The position numbers were made by a program, and so were the translations under genes. From Rhabditophanes sp. KR3021 (lineage: Eukaryota > Nematoda > Chromadorea > Rhabditida > Alloionematidae), in contig CAUJLY010000006.1 in assembly GCA_963281155.1 (NCBI GenBank), positions 372,001 to 436,000 of the forward strand: a stretch of 64,000 nt of DNA, in the 5' to 3' direction. Positions 23,660 to 35,518 of this stretch are shown piece by piece. Each line of letters begins with the position of its first letter. Positions within the stretch are counted from its first letter, which is position 1. The notes beneath the pieces were generated by a model. That model made no database searches, had not been told where the DNA came from, and saw nothing but the letters and a program-made list of their open reading frames with translations.

Positions 23660-25495
23660 GATTGATAGTTGATATTAAAGTAACATTTTATTTTGCTTTT
23701 ATACAAAAACTTTATAATTGTAAACAAGAAAAAACTCATTATTAGTAGTAAAAATATGTAAAACCCATAGTAATATTGGTTTAAGAACAAATACGTGCTA
23801 AAATGATCTATTATCTGGAAAATATTTTCCCCCAGCTTTGTATTAAATATTGGCTTAGCTTTCCACTTAAAATCCTGAACAGCTTTGTATGTTATAATGG
23901 GTTATAATATTAAAAAAATGTCAAGGTACAAACACTTTTTTCTTTTGACTACACAGTTAAAAAAATGTTGAGGTGATATGTGTTATTAAAAGGATTTAAA
24001 AGTGCTTAAATATACATCACTCTGCCCAAAATATGATTAACTTGATAAACTTTTTCTACATCAAGTTAAACAACACAATAATCTATTTTGTCTTTCAAAG
24101 CTGAAATTCATTGAATGTTTATTTTTATAAACGTTCAGAGTACAAATAAAAATTGCAAAATGTCCCTATTTTTTTTACTAACATATAATTGCAGTAAAAT
24201 ATCTTGAAAACTATTAGAAGTAAATTTATTCAAAAAATAAAATTTAAAATAACTTTAACAAAATTTAATCTGGAATTGTGAATATGTGACAAAATAAATT
24301 AATTGTCAAATTATGTCGTCATTAGTAATTTGTGGAACTAAAACAAGCGTTCACTTTTGTAAAATATCAAAACGTTTACTCGGAACCTGACGTCAGATGA
24401 AAAATTGTGCTGAAAAAGTCCCTGATTGTAATCATTTTTAAGTTTGAATAAATCCATCTTTAAATTATTAAGCAAAACGTTGTTTACTTCTTTAGCTTTC
24501 TTAATTTATCAAACAATTAAATTCGCATAATTATATATAATCAAAATGATAGATACGTTTAAAAGAACTGTGTTACGTTTCATCCGATACTATTCTGTTG
24601 TTAGGTTGCAATTTGTATTTAAATACAATCTTTGTTATTAGAATGTTTTCTTACTTTTTACCATAAGTTAAATGACTACTGCAACACGGTCTAATAATTA
24701 ATATAACACTACAAGAAATTATTGCCGCAAATTTAGAATTATATACAAACTAAAAGTTGGACAATAATTATCAACTGTTAGTTAACAAATCCAATTTCCA
24801 TTGTTTTTATAAAAGAACATTTTACGATATGTAATTTGTTTCTTGGAAAATATGTATGTATATGAACTGAATTTTTGCATTTTATACAAATTATTCATTT
24901 ACCAGAATAGGAATACATCTTTTCGAGACTTCTTTTTTTATCATTGTCTTGCAGGCGGCCTAACCAAATGAGATTTTAACTTTCTACATAAAAGCGTTGA
25001 TTAATATAAACTTATTTTGACACTTACAAACATAGTACAAAAAATATTCTTTTATCAATTCTAGTCTTCCCTCATTAGTCGTCCTAGCAAGCGACCTCTT
25101 AAGCCCTTGATTTGATAAATATGCCACTAGACTCAGTTTTTCCAGCTCTACAAACTGGTGTGAATAGTTTTTTATAAAATCAGTTTAGGGCTTATTCCTG
25201 GAGCAAGTCTGGGAAAAGTCAAGGTCTTCGACCCTTTAACTTTATGCCCCGGAGCAATATATATTTTATAAAAATTCTGTTAATGCAGTTTGAAAGCCAC
25301 GGGTTTTTTATACCTAAATTATTTAAAAAAATTTCAATATCTCTTTTCTGCTGTTCATGGGGGTCATTTAAATATTTCACAAAAATATAATTTCAGACTT
25401 ATTTACGGAATTTAATAATAGGAAATATATTTGTTTTAATATCACAACTCTTTGCAAAGTCTGTATGCATTTATTATTACTCAACGTAAGTTCTA
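23660..25495. other. No gene seen; 23695-23704 is a TATA box
   Basis: About 1.8 kb without a supportable gene. A less AT-rich block at about 25070-25265 may be an unclassified repeat or a fossil element. GTATAAAAGC (minus strand, 23704-23695) is the promoter of the alanine-rich protein gene. Confidence 0.35.
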
Positions 25496-25526
25496 CTTCC
25501 GATTTTGATGTATGTGCGTATAAAAG
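25496..25526 (+). promoter_or_regulatory. SL RNA promoter (copy D)
   Basis: CTTCCGATTTT begins at -53 and TATAAAAG lies at -30 from the leader start. Confidence 0.7.
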
Positions 25527-25548
25527 TCAGCCAAAATGTTACTGAGAC

Positions 25549-25641
25549 GGTTTAAAAAACCCAGTTTGAGGTTAGTATGCGTTCAGGATTCTATATGAAT
25601 ACTGTTAGCAAATTTTGGAATGAGATTTGAAAAGATCTCTA
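25549..25641 (+). ncRNA. SL1-type spliced-leader RNA gene, copy D
   Basis: The identical leader (25549-25570) is followed by the GTTAGTATGCG donor, a conserved middle (GTTCAGGATTCTATATGA), the Sm site AAATTTTGG and a well-paired hairpin GAGAT/ATCTC with loop TTGAAAAG. It is solitary, about 580 bp upstream of the broken receptor at 26225. Confidence 0.88.
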
Positions 25642-26224
25642 AAAAATGAAACTTTACAGGATAATATCTTAGATTCACATTTGGGGTCATCCTCATTTAT
25701 TCATTTAGATGTATCTTTTATAGTGAAAATGGTTATCATTAAATTTGTGTATTAACTTTAAAATTTACAATAATCACATTTAAACAAAAGTATTCACATA
25801 ATTAAAATGACAAGATAATACAAGTTTTGGTATCATAGTGAAATGGTATTGTGGAAAATCAAAGTTTAACATAATTACGCATGAATATACAAATTCTTGA
25901 AAATAAGTAAATATTTCACAATCTATCAAGTTATTTAATAGTTTTAAGATTTTATTAAAGCTACTTAGAATAGTTATATCTTCAAAATAATATTGTAGAA
26001 AAAGTATTGCTTAAGAATAAATAATTGTCAAGTTGTTTTAATAGTTACGCTATTTGTAAATTTTTCATCAAAACCAATTATTTTAAACTACCTGTATTCA
26101 ATATGTACGAGTAAGTGTCAAAATATTTTAATGAGTTGTCTGTAAATTTGTATAAATACTATTACTTCCAATAAAGAATTTTACTGTAAAGAAAATAAGA
26201 GCCCAATTTTCGATATTAATAAAA
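25642..26224. other. No gene seen
   Basis: AT-rich spacer. Confidence 0.4.
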
Positions 26225-27017
26225 ATGCCAAATTTGGATTTGTTCTGCTATGATGATTTAACATTACGCTTAACTGACATATCAATTTTCGGAACTATTC
26301 TATTTAATTTATGTGTGATATTTGCCTTATTATGCTATGTTAAAGATCCAACGAAGGGATATATTAAGTTTCTGTTATTTACTAGAATATACATTATATT
26401 CTTTGCTATTTTAATGGTATAATTGTCAGACCAAGAATATATTTTGATTTATCCGCCTGTACTTGTACAGGATTTATTAAAATGTTTGAATCATTTGGAT
26501 GTTCCTTGGGGGCTGTAAGTCGTAATAGATCTATTTTGTAAAATTAACTCTGTTTTTAGATATTTATTTCGATGGCTTTTTAAATGAATTTTTTTTTCTT
26601 AATTGTGATTTACTTATTTGTAAAAATGGTTTTTTGAACAAAAGTAGTTTATTTTATTTAAGTTATAAACAGATATGTCTCTATTGTTCATCCATAATTT
26701 TTGCATTCATTGGAATCTTTGGACTATTTAAATCAAACTTAACACGTGAATACTTGTTGCAAGTGGTTCATAATGCACCACACATTTTTATTCTGGATAA
26801 ATCGGATAGATCATTTACAGGCTATAATTTAAATTCAATTTATGGGACATTTGTTATAATTTCCTTTTCTGTAGTGATCATTATAATGTTTCTAATATAT
26901 TGTGTAGACATGCTAATTTTTAAAATTAAACACATTATTTTTGCAATTAATCAAATGCTTACCTACAAATCAGCGTTGGTTGAATTAATAAACTTTTTTG
27001 AGTTTTTGATATTGTAA
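26225..27017 (+). pseudogene. Broken serpentine receptor (Str/Srd-like) of one family, ending in antisense Srt sequence
   Basis: The first frame (MPNLDLFCYDD, then two helices) stops at 26422. The protein continues in another frame (RIYFDLSACTCTGFIKMFES), through a 45-nt intron (26515-26559), then breaks again. A long frame of helices (ICLYCSSIIFAFIGIFGLF, VIISFSVVIIIMFLIYC) runs to 27017. The last 25 or so codons are simply the complement of the end of an Srt exon on the other strand, so the true 3' end of this gene is gone. The family call is tentative. Confidence 0.5.
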
Positions 27018-27646
27018 AAGATGTTTTATTTATTATTATATTTATAAAATGTACTTCATTTAAGTAATCAGACTCTACTGTAGTATGTCTTTTTGGAATC
27101 AAATAATATGGATTAAAAAACCATGCCCATGAATTTTTTGATGAATATAATATCAGAGGTGTAAAAAGGACTATTGATAAAGAGTACAAAACAGAAATAA
27201 GTATCCATACTAGAGTTTTATTTCCTTCAAATAGCATTCTTGCCCATTCTTTATCATAAACGTCTAGACAATGATTGAAAGCAAGTACAAGAAAAATAAG
27301 GTTACTTGCAAACCATCCAAAATCGCCGATCATTGCCGAAATATATATGAGTTTTTGATTTGAACAATTGTAAGATATCCGGTAACTACGCCACATACTG
27401 CTAAAGCTATACAATCAACATATGGAATATATAACATAATCTTTAAACACGAATTTTTACAATGTTCTTTTTTGATAGTATTTTTATTATAGGAATATTT
27501 AAAATTGTAAAAATTATGCCTAAAGAAGCATAAATAATTCCAAGAATCAGATTAGGTTCTCCTTCAGCCTGCCATTCTTCTAGACTTAATCGATCACATG
27601 AATATCTTTCATTAATAGTACTTGGCAAAAAATTAATCTGAAACAT
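26959..27646 (-). pseudogene. Srt-type chemoreceptor pseudogene
   Basis: A close paralogue of the intact Srt gene at 28280-29359. It starts the same way (MFQINFLPSTINERYSCD) but has four lesions. One A is missing in an A run after LSK. A 16-bp deletion lies before CSNQKLIYIS. An internal deletion removes the helix after NEVHFIN. The second exon is absent, and sequence of another receptor in the opposite direction takes its place. Conserved blocks such as DFGWFASNLIFLVLAFN and NSWAWFFNP remain. Confidence 0.8.
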
Positions 27647-28279
27647 GATTTTAAGTTTAATATTTAGTTTTCACAATGAATTTTATTTTGACCAGATAAT
27701 TAGTTCAATCTGAAGATGATAATTATGTCAATATTGTATTTCAAATTTATATGCTAATTTAAAAACAAGACTTTTAAAATGTGAATAATATTAAACTGCA
27801 ATTCCAAGAAATATTTTTTGCTAAAAAAGATTATGGTAAAGGTAGAATAAAAATAATTAAACTATTTTCACAATATTTATACCATTTGTTTAAATTATTT
27901 AAAATTATTGTTTTGAGCATATGAAATTTTATAATACACAGCTGACAAACTCTGAATCGTGTCTTTAAAAAAGCAGCATGTATAATAGACAAACAAAATA
28001 TAAAAACATCTTACTTTATTACAACCAAACTTTCCTCTAATAAAGCTCATATATCTGCTAAGCTTCTAATACAATATGCAGAGGATTAAAACTAATTATC
28101 TAATGCGTAAAAATGTACTGAATTTTTACGCATTAGATAACCTAAAATATTCGCTTGTTTGAAGATATTTTAAATTAAATAAAGTGTTTTTTAAGTATAG
28201 GTTTCTTTTAAAATAAAGTATGATTCAAATTGTATTAAATTCAAGTACATATGTACATAAATGAGACCATTTCGTTTTG
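27647..28279. other. Duplicated intergenic unit; contains a perfect hairpin
   Basis: No gene. This spacer resembles 29360-29860 (for example the stretch around 27690-27740 and the one at 28140-28260), so gene and spacer were duplicated together. The perfect inverted repeat at 28096-28140 is listed separately. Confidence 0.5.
28096..28140. repeat. Perfect 19-bp inverted repeat (hairpin, 7-nt loop)
   Basis: The left arm TTATCTAATGCGTAAAAAT and right arm ATTTTTACGCATTAGATAA are exact complements, separated by GTACTGA. The duplicated spacer near 29740 has the right-arm neighbourhood but not this palindrome. Confidence 0.85.
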
Positions 28280-29359
28280 TTAAATTATTTGAGTTGGTAT
28301 AGTATGACCTTCCTTTTTTGTTGCTTTAGTTTGCTTAATTGTCTTTTCAAAATAAGGTTTCAAGAATTGTGGGCAAAAATCTTTGTAAATATGATTATGA
28401 ATTGTTTTGTTGAAGAAATATAAACTAATTGCTCCACTACAATGTGTCATTATCCATCCAATCTGCCCAGGTACGATAATATATTTTCCAATGTTAATAA
28501 AATTCATAATAATATAAGTAAATGCGGCGATTAAGGACATACTAAATTATGAAATTAGAGATATTATTACTTATAATTTGTGAAACACTTACCTACAAAT
28601 CAGTGTTGATTGAATTAATAAACTTTTTTGAGATTTTGATATTGTAAAAGTTGTTTGCTTATTTTTAAATTTGTAAAATATCATCATGATAAAAACTGTG
28701 TAAAGACCTATCAAACCAATGATTAAAAGAAAATTATTTATAGAATGTGCCTCATTCATATAATCGGATTCTACCGTAGTATGTCCTTTTGTAATTAAAT
28801 GAAATGGATTGAAGAACCATGCCCATGAATTTTTCGATGAATACATTATCAGAGGTGTAAAAAGACACATTAATAAACCATACACAAATGCCATCATTAA
28901 CCATATTACAGTTTTATTTCTTTCAAATAAATATTTAGCCCACTGTTTATTATAAACGTCCAGACAGCGGTTGAATGCAAGTACCAAATAAATAATGTTG
29001 CTTGAATACCATCCAAAATCGCCGAAAAATCCCGAAATATATATTAACTTGGGATTTGAACAATATACGGCTCCAATAATTGTAAGATATCCTGTTACTA
29101 CAGCACACACTGATAAAGCTAAGCAGTCAATGTAAGAAATATATAACATAATCTTTAGGCAAGATTTGTTGGAATATTCTTTTTTTGATAATATTCTTAT
29201 TATTGGAATATTTAAAATTATGAAAGTTATGCCCAAAGAAGCATAAACAATTCCAAGAATCAGATTAGGTTCTCCTTCAGCTTGCCATTCTTCTAAACTC
29301 AGTCCATCACATGAATATTTTTCATTCAGAAGGCTTGGTGAGAAATTAATTTGAAACAT
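28280..29359 (-). CDS. Srt-type serpentine chemoreceptor, intact
   Basis: A 342-residue seven-helix receptor. Exon 1 (29359-28593) is spliced through a 51-nt intron (28592-28542) to exon 2 (28541-28280). Features typical of the nematode Srt family are the N-terminal YSCDGLSLEEWQ, helix 2 KIMLYISYIDCLALSVC, the C in AVYCSNPKLIYISGFFG, the third-helix end LAFNRCLDVY and the WAWFFNP block before helix 5. The tail is KETIKQ-like and polar. It has no defect. As a chemoreceptor it should sit in sensory cilia, by family analogy; the ligand is unknown. Confidence 0.88.
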
Positions 29360-30289
29360 GATTTTAAATTTAATGTTTAGTCTTTGCAGTTAAATAAATT
29401 ATTTTATTTTGACCGGATAATAAGTTTAATCTGAAAATGATAATTATGGCAATATTGCATTTATAAGTTTGTTTATTTAATTTAGAATCACAATATAGTT
29501 AACTTAAAACTATAATTTCCGCGAAAACATTAAAGAAGCTTGCATATTTATTAATAATTATGAGTTAGGTAAAATTATGATGATGATAGGCTGAAATTAA
29601 TTAAATAAAATGATTTTATTTTTATAATATATACCTTTTTTGCTCAAACTTCCTCGTAAATATTAATTAGAGTTCTTTTAAAATTAGGTCAAAATAACAT
29701 ATTATTGTTATTAAAATGTCGTGTAATTTAACTTTTATTCTAATAACCTAAAATGTATGCTTGTTTTTTATATTTAAAATTAAATCAGATGTTTTTAAAG
29801 TATAAATGACTTTTAAGAATAAAACAAGATTTAATTTGTATTGAAGTAAAGTACATAAATGGTATTTTTAATTTGTATGCCTGCTCGATTGATATATTTC
29901 CTTCACAATTAATAAGAATATTTAATAATATCTGAGGAATAAAAAGAAGATTTGTTGTTAAATTCATATTCACTTAAGCATTTGAGAATTCGACAATATT
30001 ATTGGTCTGTTCATCAATTTGACATTTTTTTGATATAGTGATCTTTACAATTTATATCATCACAAAGATTCAATAATTTTATATGAGTCTTAAAAAACTT
30101 CCACTGGTGTTGAGTACAGTATAAACACACTTACGGCAATTCAAATTTACAAATTGTGAATTATAATTTTTTAAATGACTTCAACTTTACTAACTAAAAA
30201 ATATTCACTTGTATCAATTACATTGTTTTGTTATCTATCGAAATATATTTAATCAAAATATTCTAATATTCAACTTTAAATATTTTTAG
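29360..30289. other. Duplicated spacer and a decayed third Srt unit
   Basis: The first 500 bases match the spacer at 27647-28260. A minus-strand frame at 29973-29785 (MNMNLTTNLLFIPQILLNIL) lies where a third Srt copy's 3' end would be and shares the following untranslated sequence. It is too decayed to annotate as a gene. Confidence 0.35.
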
Positions 30290-30760
30290 GAACTTTTGCA
30301 ATCATCAAAATTAATATGTGTCCAATGGGCATTTATAATTATATAGGTGGGTTTCCAACATCATATGGACAAATGGCAACAAACCGATTTGGATCACTTT
30401 TTGCTGACAATGATGCTGCTACAGCCATAGGCCACTTTATGCATCATGTCCCAAGTGTAGAAGAATGGATAACAGGGAAAAGTCAATTTTATACATTAGC
30501 TAAAGACTGTTTCCTCGAATTATATATTGATAGTCAAAATCAATCTGAAATGACAATTGATGGCATTAATATATATAGTTATATCATACAAAGGGAAGAT
30601 ATTCAAATGTTTGGCAAGGAATATCTTCGATTTATTGTAGACATGCAATTGGAATTAATAATAATTACGTAGCTTATGTTGTATGTAAATGGACCTAATA
30701 ATGCTGCGGGATATCTTACTGGATTTAATGGCAGGATAGCAAGTGATTTCGGATAAAAAA
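30290..30760 (+). pseudogene. 3' fragment of an IgGFc-binding-like gene
   Basis: The frame reads QMATNRFGSLFADNDAATAI, then GHFMHHVPSVEEWITGKSQF and YTLAKDCFLELY. This is closely collinear with the larger copy at 33.3-34.5 kb (MSANRFGYIINKDGITAVGH). It loses frame after FIVDMQ, and the end (YVVCK, AAGYLTGFNGRIASDFG) is recognisable only piecewise. No 5' part is present. The match to GHFxxxxPxxxxW is that of the IgGFc-binding-protein N-terminal domain. Confidence 0.6.
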
Positions 30761-31572
30761 CTTAATGTTAATACTTTGAGATTTGGAAAATCTTTAAAGT
30801 AATTGTTATCATGTATTTCATAAGTTCTTTTTTATCATCCTTATTAGTTAATTCCAATTCTTTTAATAATGGGCATAACTTTTCAAAATGGATGTCATTC
30901 ACATCAAAGTCTATAGGTCTCAACTTTAAAGTAATTAGAGATGGAGGTAAGACAATGAGCCCATCTCTTGCTGTAATATATCATACTGGACTTAAAAGAA
31001 TTTTTGCTCGTCATCTTAAATCGAAATATGTTAAATTAGACAAAATGTCTGATTTTTAAAGTGAAAATAGTTATAAAATTGATTTGATAGTCTATGTATT
31101 CCGCCACTTAAAGAACAAACTAAACGTTTATGGTGTTATTTAATCTTTGTAATAGCAATACTAAGCAAATATAAATATTTTTTTGTCTTTCAAAACAGCA
31201 TATTTGATAGCAAAATAACATCTAAAGATAAAAATTACAAAAACTCTAATCAACCAATGTACAAACGCTTCAAAATAATGCTATTTACTAAATGTTGTGT
31301 CAAATTTATAAAACACAACTTACCACCAACTTATCAAAAAAGAAACCCAATAAATAATAACTTTTACGCACTCAATCGCTGATAAAATAGCAAAAGAGAA
31401 TTTATCTACACAGTCTAACAATGCTCAACTCTGGTTATTGATGTTTACATTTCTTTAGCGCAAAACATTTCAACACAATTTAAGTATAAAAGAGAGTGTA
31501 GAAGGTTCATTCTTGTGTTTTATTATTTGTGAGCGTAAATATTAGAATTTTATTCGATAATAATATTTAAAA
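30761..31572. other. No clear gene; TATA box at 31485-31492
   Basis: An 82-codon frame at 30811-31059 has no recognisable feature and is not accepted as a gene. TATAAAAG at 31485-31492 lies 81 bp before the ATG of the dehydrogenase gene and is its likely promoter. Confidence 0.45.
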
Positions 31573-32529
31573 ATGATCAGTTGCTGCGATTGTTGGGTTA
31601 AATTTTTTGGCTTTATTGCTATTGCTTTCTTAGCTCTATATATTCGGAAAGTATTTTATCGTTTAATTCATCCATTTTTTATTGCGGAAACTCCTGATAT
31701 TCATGGTTTGGCTGGCGGTACTTATGCTGTTGTGACAGGTTCTACCGATGGAATTGGTAGAGAATATGCTGTTCAATTGGCAAATAAAGGTTTTAATCTT
31801 GTATTAATTTCGAGATCGGAGGATAAATTGGCTGCTGTTAAGAAAGAAATTAGTGAAAAAATTGAAGGAATAAATATTGAAACAATTGCCTTTGATTTTA
31901 CTAATACTGAAGTTAAGGATTACGAGAGTAAAATATTTGAAAAATTGAAGAACTTAGATGTTGGTGTTTTAGTTAACAACGTTGGTTTAAGTGTAGACTT
32001 TCCACACATCCTTCACAAATCAGATGGTGACGTTCAAAAGTCAAGGAACATGATTACCGTCAACATATTACCAGCTACACTTTTGACCCATGAAGTTTTA
32101 AAACAAATGATTCCAAGAAATAAGGGAGTCATCATCAACATAGGTTCAGTCGCCGGATGTGATCTAATGCCACAAGTCAATGTTTATTCTTCAACCAAGA
32201 AATACCTCGAACATTTTACTGCAATCTTGACAAAAGAATACAGAAACACTGGTTTAACAATTCAATATATTTCCCCAGGTATTGTCTGTACAAAAATGTC
32301 TCAAGCCACTGTACCTTCTTTCTTTGAACCAAATCCAAAAACATATGTAGAATCTACCTTAAAAACAGTTGGAGTAATTGGAGAAACAAGCGGTTATATT
32401 GGACATCAAATTATTATTGAGTTTGTTAGATTAATACCTTCCTTGTTATCAGATTTTGCTCTTGAAAAGTTCATTACGAAAAGAAGAGAAGATTATTTTA
32501 AAAAGAATGGAGGTCAAGTTTCTCAATAA
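31573..32529 (+). CDS. 17-beta-hydroxysteroid dehydrogenase / very-long-chain 3-ketoacyl-CoA reductase (SDR family), intact
   Basis: A 318-residue, single-exon short-chain dehydrogenase. An N-terminal membrane helix (FFGFIAIAFLALYIRK) suggests anchoring in the endoplasmic reticulum. The cofactor motif is TGSTDGIG, NNVG stands in the usual NNAG place, and the catalytic residues are Ser in INIGSVAG and Tyr/Lys in YSSTKK. Length and order fit the HSD17B12 group, which includes the nematode LET-767 and STDH proteins. These reduce 3-ketoacyl-CoA in fatty acid elongation and act on steroids. It has a TATA box upstream and an AATAAA signal about 60 bp after the stop. The exact substrate cannot be told by eye. 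Confidence 0.92.
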   Translation: MISCCDCWVKFFGFIAIAFLALYIRKVFYRLIHPFFIAETPDIHGLAGGTYAVVTGSTDGIGREYAVQLANKGFNLVLISRSEDKLAAVKKEISEKIEGINIETIAFDFTNTEVKDYESKIFEKLKNLDVGVLVNNVGLSVDFPHILHKSDGDVQKSRNMITVNILPATLLTHEVLKQMIPRNKGVIINIGSVAGCDLMPQVNVYSSTKKYLEHFTAILTKEYRNTGLTIQYISPGIVCTKMSQATVPSFFEPNPKTYVESTLKTVGVIGETSGYIGHQIIIEFVRLIPSLLSDFALEKFITKRREDYFKKNGGQVSQ

Positions 32530-33311
32530 CTAATTTTTTAATAAATTTAAAATTATATTTCTTTTATGCAAAATATTTTGTGTTATTTTTAATAAAGTAC
32601 GAATTGAGTAATGTGTTATTAATTTATTGTCGATGATGCCACTGCAATTTTTCCTATTTTTTCACGTAAGGTTACATTGAATATTAGAAATACATGAACT
32701 AAAAAAGCATAAATAAATTAAAATGAGTAATTTGCTTACCAAAAATCCATCCAACTTAAGTTGTAGCAAAAAGCCAATCTGGCACTTCAATAAACTGCAC
32801 TAAAGAATGAATTAGACATATTATGTAACTATTAGATATTTATGTATGTATCTTTATTATATAATCATTCTTTAATAAACATATGTTATTTCTTCATAGT
32901 TTTTATGGGGTTTACCAACATTACTGAACTTAGCCAACCAGGAATACGGAAAAAATTATCACAAACTCATTCATTGAGCTAAATAAAAATGAATTTTTTA
33001 CTTTTAAAGTCCAAATAAAAATCTTTGATGATTAAAATGTTTCAAAGTACTTCATTAAAGAAATTTCTTAATAAAGTGTGTGATGTTAATCTTATAGAAT
33101 TATTACTTTATTAATTCTTATCAATCAATATTCATGCGTTGATAACAGTCTTAACTAGGCTACATTATATTTTTTAAATATAACATCATGCCACCATCAT
33201 CGCAATAAATTAATTGTTGCTTAAAAGAATATTTATTGATAATTATGATAAGATAAAAAATACTTATATAGGTGTACTTGTTCATTTTAATATTATTCAC
33301 TATAATTTAAT
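32530..33311. other. No gene seen
   Basis: AT-rich spacer; the first 70 bases hold the polyadenylation signal of the dehydrogenase gene. Confidence 0.4.
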
Positions 33312-34473
33312 ATGTTGATGAAATATATTTTTTCACTTTTAATTACTGGATTTAGCTACAATGCTAATTAATTTTATGTTGGATCTCCCAGAGATTTGAG
33401 AATATTTGTCTCATGTACCGAAGAAGTCAAACTTATCGGTAAAATTGCAGATCCACTAGGTGCATGGGGAGATATGTTTTTAATCCCATCGCTAAAAAAT
33501 GCAGGTACTCAATATACTTTTGCAATGCCAACATCTGATTATTATCAAAAGGGAACAATCGCAATTTTGCCTGTTAATAAAGAAGGTTCTATTAATATAA
33601 ACATTGTTGGGTATGTGAATGGTGCGTTCTTTTCAAATCAAACAATTCAATATGATGCTACACTTGGTCAAAATAAGTATTATGTAAGTGTTTTTTTTAT
33701 TCAATTAACAATATCCCAACCACACCTGGTTGGAATACATCAATTGCTATTACAACAAGTTCTCCTGTAATGTTATCATTTGAAGCACCATTTACTACAA
33801 CGAGACTACATGTTTCTCCACCAAATTTAGGTGCTAACTGTAATAAAATTACAAAAATAACTGTGTATGACAATAATAGTCTTCGAGGCACTGAACAAAT
33901 TGTAGACAAATGGGTTTAACTACAATTTCGCTAATGAATAGTGAAGTAGCTGGTTTTTTAACAATTGCGGGTCCAATGTCTGCAAACCGCTTTGGATATA
34001 TTATAAATAAAGATGGTATTACTGCTGTTGGGCATTTCATGCATTATTTTCCTAGTACAAGTGAATGGATAACAGGAAAAACTCAATTTTACACTTTAGC
34101 AAAAGATTGCATTCTTGAATTTTATGCGGATGCAACTGGTAGCAATGCTGAATTAATTAAAATTGACGGTCATAACATGGATACTTTAAAATATAATCGC
34201 AAACCTCTTCCAATTTTTCAAAATAAATATTTTCAATTCATTGTGAAAATTAAAGGATATGGATTACATACATTTGAAAATGATGGTAATTATGTGGCTT
34301 ATGTAATTTGTAAGCATGTAAATGGATATTATAATGCTAATGGTTATTTGACGGGATTTAGTCAAAGGGTCGGATACGCCCATGATGATAGCATGCCCTT
34401 TCCTTGTATCTCTATCCCACTATTATCTCTTATACTGGTTGTATATATTGATGTGTTATTTGCAATGCAATAA
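33312..34473 (+). pseudogene. IgGFc-binding-protein-like gene with three disruptions
   Basis: A secreted or surface protein with a signal peptide (MLMKYIFSLLITGFSYNAN). The long beta-rich body includes GDMFLIPSLKNAGTQYTFAM, then FTTTRLHVSPPNLGANCNKI, then GHFMHYFPSTSEWITGKTQF. A hydrophobic C-terminus (ISIPLLSLILVVYIDVLF) suggests a GPI or membrane anchor. The pattern matches the IgGFc-binding N-terminal domain. The frame is interrupted by a TAA at 33369-33371, by a shift in an eight-T run near 33690, and by another shift near 33910-33920. It may be a recent pseudogene or partly sequence error. Two smaller pieces of the family lie at 11.2 and 30.3 kb. Confidence 0.65.
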
Positions 34474-34552
34474 AGGCAGTTCTCTATATTCTATTCCACA
34501 GTTATTTAATATATAAACTAGGAATCTTAAAAAATCTTTATTTTAAATAATA

Positions 34553-35518
34553 ATGGATTTTAATTTGCATTATTATATTTCATTTACAATAGGAATATTT
34601 CCAACTTTTGTAAACATATTTACTATATACGTTTTAATCTACAAAACTCCTGTTGAAATGAAATTTCCGATAATGTCAATGATTTATGGAAGAATAGGAG
34701 ACATGATACTTGGAATATTTGGAGGCATATTTTTTAATGGCTATTATCTTTATCCTATGACAGCAATTGGATATCAAGGTTTTTCGATATACTGGGGTGA
34801 AGAATATGGTAGCATAATCGGATTTTGTGGAATGTCTTTAGCTATTTAGATTAATTTTTTTGGACTTTCTTATCAATATTACATAATATTTTGTTCAATT
34901 TGTGCACTTAAAAATATAACAAAACAAATATATTTATACAATAGAATACTCTTACTTATGATTTTATTAGTTGCATTAGAGATTTTTTTGATTGTTAATC
35001 TACTCACTTCAAATGAAGAACATAGGACAATATTAATAAAGCAATATCCACATTACAAACAAATTTTACTTAAAATTCCAAAAATACTTGCAGCTAATTT
35101 TAATGATAAAATTTTTTTGCTGTATACTTTTGTGGGAAGTTTTTTGTTTAATTGTTCTATAATATTCTCTTTTATTAATTATTGTTTTTTACAAATATAC
35201 AAAGAATTACAATGCCTTAAAAAGTCAAAAAAAGAAAATACTTACAAAAAATACAAAACAGCTTTGATAATACTTGTCACTCAATTTGCATTTGCATTTT
35301 GCTTTTTTGGAGAGCCTGGATTCTTAATTATTGCTTCATTTTTAATTCACGCTGATTTTGATTTAAAATTGCAAACAATTATCCTTCAAGCAATGTGTTT
35401 GGGGACTTTATTTTATTCCACAGTTACAACTCAATTTTTTATATGGAAATATTATATTTTAGAATTTTCATGCTTTCAAAAAAACAATTTGTTTGTCTTC
35501 AACAAATGCATCCAATAA
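34553..35518 (+). CDS. Str/Srd-like serpentine receptor with an in-frame TAG
   Basis: A single-exon seven-helix receptor frame of 321 codons, closely related to the intact gene at 36293. It shares IGIF, YVLIYKT, SMIYGR-GD, YYLYP-TA-GYQG and QFFIWKYYI. The only defect is a TAG at 34847-34849 in the helix 3 region, where the neighbour has a tyrosine (VGYYIHS). Reading continues in the same frame on both sides (GLSYQYYIIFCSIC). It looks like a very young pseudogene, a polymorphic stop or an error. Confidence 0.65.

Noticed and set aside
30811..31059. 82-codon ORF following the IgGFc-like fragment
   Set aside because: It is not homologous to the larger copy's end and has no features.
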